Assembly (NCBI RefSeq): GCF_021155765.1
Contig: NC_060107.1
Span: 12,138,501-12,202,500 of the forward strand
Length of the DNA stretch: 64,000 nt
Direction of reading: 5' to 3'
DNA from: Diprion similis
Taxonomy: Eukaryota > Arthropoda > Insecta > Hymenoptera > Diprionidae
The notes beneath the pieces are model-generated. The model saw only the letters and a program-made list of their open reading frames with translations. It had not been told where the DNA came from and did not search any database. Made by a program: the position numbers and the translations under genes. The stretch's first letter is position 1; every line of letters begins with the position of its first letter. Below, one piece after another: positions 58,876 to 64,000 of the stretch.

Positions 58876-61800
58876 ATGGTTGATCTCGGGGATACTGGAA
58901 CCAGGGGTGGCAGATGGGTTTGTCCAAACGACAGGCATCTCGCCCTAAGAGCAAAGTGAGTGGATCTATACTTAAATATATATACATATACTATAAAGTA
59001 TGTCTTTCAATTAGTCCAGAAATGTTTTCTTTGGTTTAGAATACCGATGTTTTAAAACTTGTTCATTCACAATATATAACGAAGTATTGTTTTTTTTATT
59101 TTTTTTTTTTTTTTTTTTTTGACCGTGTAAAAGTCGTGGCATTTAGAAATGGAAAAAATACTTTTATCCAATTGCATTTCAATTTCGAATTGGAACTCAA
59201 ATCCTGCGTGACGTTAAATAACGTGATAAAGCTTAAGCTTCAAGGGTAGGAATGGTGCTTAATCAAGTTAAATCACGCAGTGCTCACACAGGAAATTACA
59301 GAGTCGAATGCTCCAACCTTTTGGCGTAATTTCGTTCATTCCTGTACTATGATGGATGGTCGAGTTTGAGTTTCAACCGTCTTTTCAAACCCTTTATTTC
59401 TCGACATTTTTCTCTTTGACCTTGCGCCGGGAAAAGTCGATCGAAAGAGCAACGGTATAGCTATATAGGTGTAGTTATTTCTTTGCAGCACGTCAGCAGT
59501 GAGTAGACGTATAGATACAATGACCAGTTCTCCGCTGTGTTGAAAAGAAAGTTCACCCTATATTGTTAGATCGCGTAATAGCGAACATATTTCAGATATT
59601 ACATTCCTCAAAGAAGCAGCCACACATATTTTCAAATTTTTAACAATCTTTTGAACAAGTTTTCACAAAAGAAATACCAACGATACCGTCATTACTAAAA
59701 TTATCTAGTAAGTATATATAACGAAATAACATTGCTGCAGATTTTTCAAAATTTAAATACTTTGGGCCAATTCATCCTTAAACGTTTGCATCAGGAGGAG
59801 TTTCGCAATCACATCAAATAACACTTGTGAAATCTCTCGTCTTTTCGCTATATAATGTGCGTTATATACTGAACTCTCGTGCAAAAGACAGCAACGATCG
59901 ATCGAGTCGTAATTAGTGTTGCGATGGTGACGAACCAATTGAGAGAACATACTATAGACTGCGACTTCTTCGTAAATGTCCATTGGGACATCTCTCGGTG
60001 GGGCTCATCCGCGATCCAGGAGTGTGAGATGCTTTATCAGCCCGCTTGATCCTTACGTATATAGGTGTATATATATATGCCTATTTACCTGTATATGTAC
60101 ACTTGATAAGAACGGCGCAGTTTCGTTTGGTAATCCAAAAATCCGGGCACCGTTGTCGAATGACAAAACTTTGAATTGATCGCTTAACACTTTTTACGTA
60201 CCTTATAACCCAAGTAGAACACGATGTCTCACATTTGATGTAAACATGTTGTCAGAAAATAAAGTCAACTAATCGGAGAGTGATGAAGAGGGATTATTTG
60301 AAATGAATAGTTGACTGTATCATTATGTTAATCATGATATACGCACCAATGTTCGTTAGCTTGTCAATTTACAGTGAGTAGTGTACAAATCTACTGCAAA
60401 TTGATTTAATTGTAAATCGTAAAAAAATAACCAAATAGAACTTTGAAATTTCGAGAATTAAGAGATTCTTTTTTTATTCTATTGTGTTCACAATTTTTCT
60501 ATTGACGTTTTTGAAGTCATTAATCGACGCAGCTGACAAGCTTCAACACATCTCACGTGAATAATCACCATCTTGCCGAATTTCTGCCAACTCCAAGTGA
60601 ACGTTTCCAACTTTTGACATTATGACGTCGACTTTAATTATCCAAATGACAGTCGATATTTCAACAAGTGTGCTGCCTGGGAGATTAAAGACTTTGATGC
60701 GAATTGCGAAATCAACTTTGAGTCAATAATAGATATCATTTTTTATTGCTTCTCCTTTACAACCATCCACTGTGCTCTTCCAGGTTGCGTACCGGATGGT
60801 CCGTGAAGACAGGGTCACTGGATTACAGAAGCGACTATCCTTCCGGGTCACAAGTTGCACTTACGGAGGAGGAACGCTGTACCATTATAGAGGTAATATA
60901 TTTTCAAGATATTTTCCAACCCTCCTACCTTCAACTCGAATAGCAGTATGCAGTTTTAGCGTCGACAACTATTGAACTTGAACAGTCAACAGCAGTCAAA
61001 AGGTTCTTTCCAATGGTACATTTCCTAAGTGAAATACTGTACAATCAATTGTCTGGAGGTGTAACTTGGTTTTATTTGTAGTCCATTATCGAGCTGTGGG
61101 ATCATTGTTACAGTTATCAAGGGTTTCGGTTTTTAAATTCGGAAATTAAATATATTGAATGAAGCACTTTCTCCAAGTGCGTTCCATCAGAATTTCAAAC
61201 TGAATCTACGTGGATTATTTTTTTGCATCTGTCCAATCGAATTCATTCCATGAGCTGTACGTAGAAATGGAAAAATTTATCGGGCTAATTTTTAACATCC
61301 CAGATTCATTTGCAGATTTTGTCAGTAACACGTGTCACCAACAAAAGTCGATTAACCCCTCAACGGTGTGAGTATGGATTTTGCACTACCTGCAGTAATA
61401 GAACTGGATTAGTGGTTTAAAATGGCTATAGCTGATAGAGCCTATAGCAGGTATAACACGTAGAGCAGTAGGGTACTCTAGTTTGCAAGAGAATATATAA
61501 TAGAATATGACTAGCTATTTGCTTTATTGTGTCAATAATTTGATCGACGCAGATGGTTGTTCTTTTGCGATTGAGAATACTATCCAACATCTGCCTTTCC
61601 GATAACGTTATCTACAAACGGAATAGACACCCCAAAGAGAAAGTTGTTGAGGGAGTGGAATCAACATTTACATTCTAACATTACGTGGCGGTAGGTATAC
61701 CTACGTGCCTCAATACCCGTGTACACACCTTATAGATGCGGCATGACATACGGTTGGATCGACCACCGTGTACATACGCGAAGCAAGATCGATAGTCAAG

Positions 61801-64000
61801 AGCTTTCCATAAAGGTAGATGTTATCGTTCTGCACGCAACTCTCTACAATAGACCGCTATGATTATCGTTTCGACTGACGACTGAGTTGTCTCTGGAATG
61901 AATAGGTATTGTAGGTACCTAATCCAGTATTGATCAATGCTAATAAATGCATTTCAGTTGGTGCTTCCGCATTGAACGAAGTAGTGGCTTCTGGTAAATT
62001 CAAACAGACAAACGAACGAATCGTTTTCAGATTTCCGTTAGATCGTTGAGATCTTCTAAGATTCAAAGTATATCCTTCTCAGCAAAAACCAACTTTAGAC
62101 ACACAGTCTGCGATGTAAAAATTCTGAAATTATTAAGTCTCTAGACCTTACCATTTGGGAGAAACATGTCGATTGCAATCTTATCACTTTTTCGAATTGG
62201 ACTCTTGTCTTCGAATTCTTAGCACTTCCTATCGTCGGAAAAAATATAATCTAATGTGTTTTTTGTGTGAAAAATCGGATCTTTCCATTTTTAGTTTGAT
62301 TTCATGGATTGGCAAGAGCTCAACAACAAAAAAAATTATTTAAATATTTTTCTTCATTTATTTATCTTCTGCATTTACAGAGTTCGATAAAAACGGGATT
62401 TGATAATTAACTCGGTATAAAGTGTTTCCTAAGAATAATTAGAGGCTTTTCACATCGCAATATCTACACTACGATTTCCGCCAGATGCATATTTTCAACC
62501 GAAAAAATTAGCCCAGGATTCATGGGTTTTGGGCCATGTAAATCACGGTTGATTTAAAGTGTCTAGTAATTTGAATCATTATATAGTAAACTATGCGATA
62601 CTTGTTTGCCGCGAGCTTCCATCCAGTGAAACTAGTTTTTCAGTGCAGTTATTGCATGGCGATTATATCCACAGGTTATTCGTAGAGCGGAAGCGCTGGA
62701 TTTATCGGAACAGGAGCGAGTGGGAAGATTGGTCGACAGGCTGGAGAACATGAAACGTAATTGCGTGAGTGCCGGAAACTTGTCTGGAAGTGCAGACACG
62801 TCGCACAGTCGATATTCTTGCGCATTATGCGGTGAGAAATTTACTGTTCTTGGAGCTGGTCCGGCGATCTGCAAGGACTGCCGTAAGCACATTTGCCAGA
62901 AATGTGGTATCGAAGCAACGATGGTGTCGTGCGGGGCACAGATTGGTTTTTCTCAAAATTCCCAACGACCCAGGCTATTCCTCTGCCGAATCTGCTCGGA
63001 AACCAGAGAAATGTGGAAAAAAAGTGGCGCCTGGTTTTTCAAAGGACTTCCAAAATACGTTCTACCCGATAAAAAACTCGTACGTATATGATATACCCAC
63101 TGCATGTTTAAATTCCGTCCAAGAAAAGCGCGACCAGATCTCTTCCGAATCTAACAGGAACGCGGCAGGCCAAGGCGCACTTCGAGAGCATCCTCGTGGG
63201 CTGTTGTCAACAACTTGAGGTCTCTGGAGTCTCTGGAGCCAGATTCATCCTCTGACGAAGACGCGGGTCGTCGCTTGGCGATGAGCCGTTCGCTTGGAAC
63301 CCACGAGGCTTCATCGCCAACGCCGACTTTGGCTGAGGAGAAGAACAATCGATCCTCAACGCCGGTTTTCGCGCCAAGAAGCGACGCCTATAGCCGCCAG
63401 AATTCCGGAAACGCTGGGGATTACAGTAACGGCCTTAGATCGGCTTCTGCTACTGATGTCGGTCAGAGTCAATTTTCCTTCACTGCATCTGTGCAACCGC
63501 TTCCCTCACCACGAGCTTCAGGTCATGGAATACAGGGTCGGAACTCTGGACAAGGATTTCAGTCTCAGTTTATGAACGAGCATCGTCAGGCGTCCTCGGA
63601 CCAACTTAACAGCAATCAGGTACACAGCTTCAGGTACGTAGGAATAGGATTGTCGAGAGTCATGCACTAATTTTGAGTTGTTGCCGCTTCGCGTGATCTA
63701 CAACCTTACAGGAAAGACTCCATAGAGTCGAGCAGCAGCCAGGGACTTATGATGTTGGATCAAAATCAGAGTCACAGTCTACTCCATTATCACGAAATGG
63801 ATCCGGAGATCCTGGTCGTGAACAACGAGGGTCCGATCAACAATCAGAACCATTACGAGGCGCTGCAACAAATAGTTCGGGGACTAGCTGGTGATTATCC
63901 ATTCAGTACCACAATTATTCCACTATTTGAATGCGGAATTATATTATATTATCTTAATTATGTATTTCTCGTGAGATTTTCCCGATATTCTCACGTGACA
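58876..64000 (+). CDS. Rph: Rabphilin, 5' part (C2 domains beyond window)
   Basis: Rab3/Rab27 effector on synaptic and secretory vesicles. Coding exons seen: 58876-58955, 60784-60892, 62675-63079, 63158-63633 and 63712-63890, about 416 residues, frame intact. Start MVDLGDTGTRGGRWVCPNDR, then LRTGWSVKTGS. The Rab-binding helix is LTEEERCTIIEVIRRAEALD. The FYVE-type zinc finger (CALCGEKF, CKDCRKHICQKCG, CRICSETREMW) ends in the rabphilin signature SGAWFFKGLPKYVLP. The Ser/Gln-rich linker that follows has low complexity, as is usual before the tandem C2 domains, which are missing only because the window ends. The intron before the third exon is 1.8 kb and the first is also 1.8 kb. Exon 4 has a second possible donor at 63619, but only AGGTACGT at 63632 keeps phase with the next exon. 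Confidence 0.93.
59099..59120 (+). repeat. Poly-T run of 22 in rabphilin intron 1
   Basis: Twenty-two uninterrupted T, preceded by seven T and one A. Confidence 0.85.

Overview
The window is eukaryotic and almost certainly from an insect. Genes are split by short GT-AG introns with canonical splice signals, the DNA is AT-rich, and the gene set is typical of insects: a tandem cluster of CYP4-like cytochrome P450s, an antennal-type ionotropic receptor (IR), a GABA transporter, rabphilin, MEA1, cytosolic methionyl-tRNA synthetase and a C2H2 zinc-finger protein. The P450 cluster and general organisation make me lean to Hymenoptera, but nothing here proves the order. All exon structures were joined by hand from splice signals, reading frame and family homology. 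Nearly all intact models close exactly in frame.

Region 1 (1-22,108, minus strand) holds four tandem CYP4-like P450 genes. Copy 1 is cut by the window start, copies 2 and 3 are complete 12-exon genes of 512 and 510 aa, and copy 4 is complete except for an unresolved first coding exon. Exon phases are identical and exon lengths nearly so. Copies 1-3 share a TATA-type element upstream. The intergenic DNA contains duplicated blocks, foldback elements and one apparent relic of a P450 upstream region. The proteins keep the heme cysteine and the ExxR and PERF motifs, but the C-helix and the oxygen-activation helix depart strongly from the CYP4 norm.

Region 2 (25.3-39.6 kb) holds a 13-exon sodium/chloride-dependent GABA transporter (SLC6, plus strand, 647 aa), a small three-exon MEA1 homologue (minus, 157 aa), a transposon-rich stretch with two MITE-like elements and a degraded gag-like ORF, and an IR75-type ionotropic receptor (plus, 608 aa).

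Region 3 (39.6-51.5 kb) holds a 16-exon cytosolic methionyl-tRNA synthetase (minus, 973 aa) with a GST-like N-terminus and two C-terminal WHEP domains. It is divergent from a four-exon gene for a 16-finger C2H2 protein (plus, 879 aa).

Region 4 (51.5-64 kb) is a long AT-rich intergenic stretch with palindromes, followed by the 5' part of rabphilin (plus). Five coding exons of rabphilin are seen: the Rab-binding helix, the FYVE-type zinc finger and the linker. The C2 domains lie beyond the window.

Apart from the P450 family the genes are unrelated neighbours, not a pathway. The most interesting signals are the remodelled catalytic motifs of the P450 cluster, an 805-bp palindrome in a P450 intron, two inverted copies of a repeat carrying an identical CTCF-type motif, and a tandem array in MetRS that appears to have copied an exon-intron junction. 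I saw no CRISPR array, rRNA or convincing tRNA gene.
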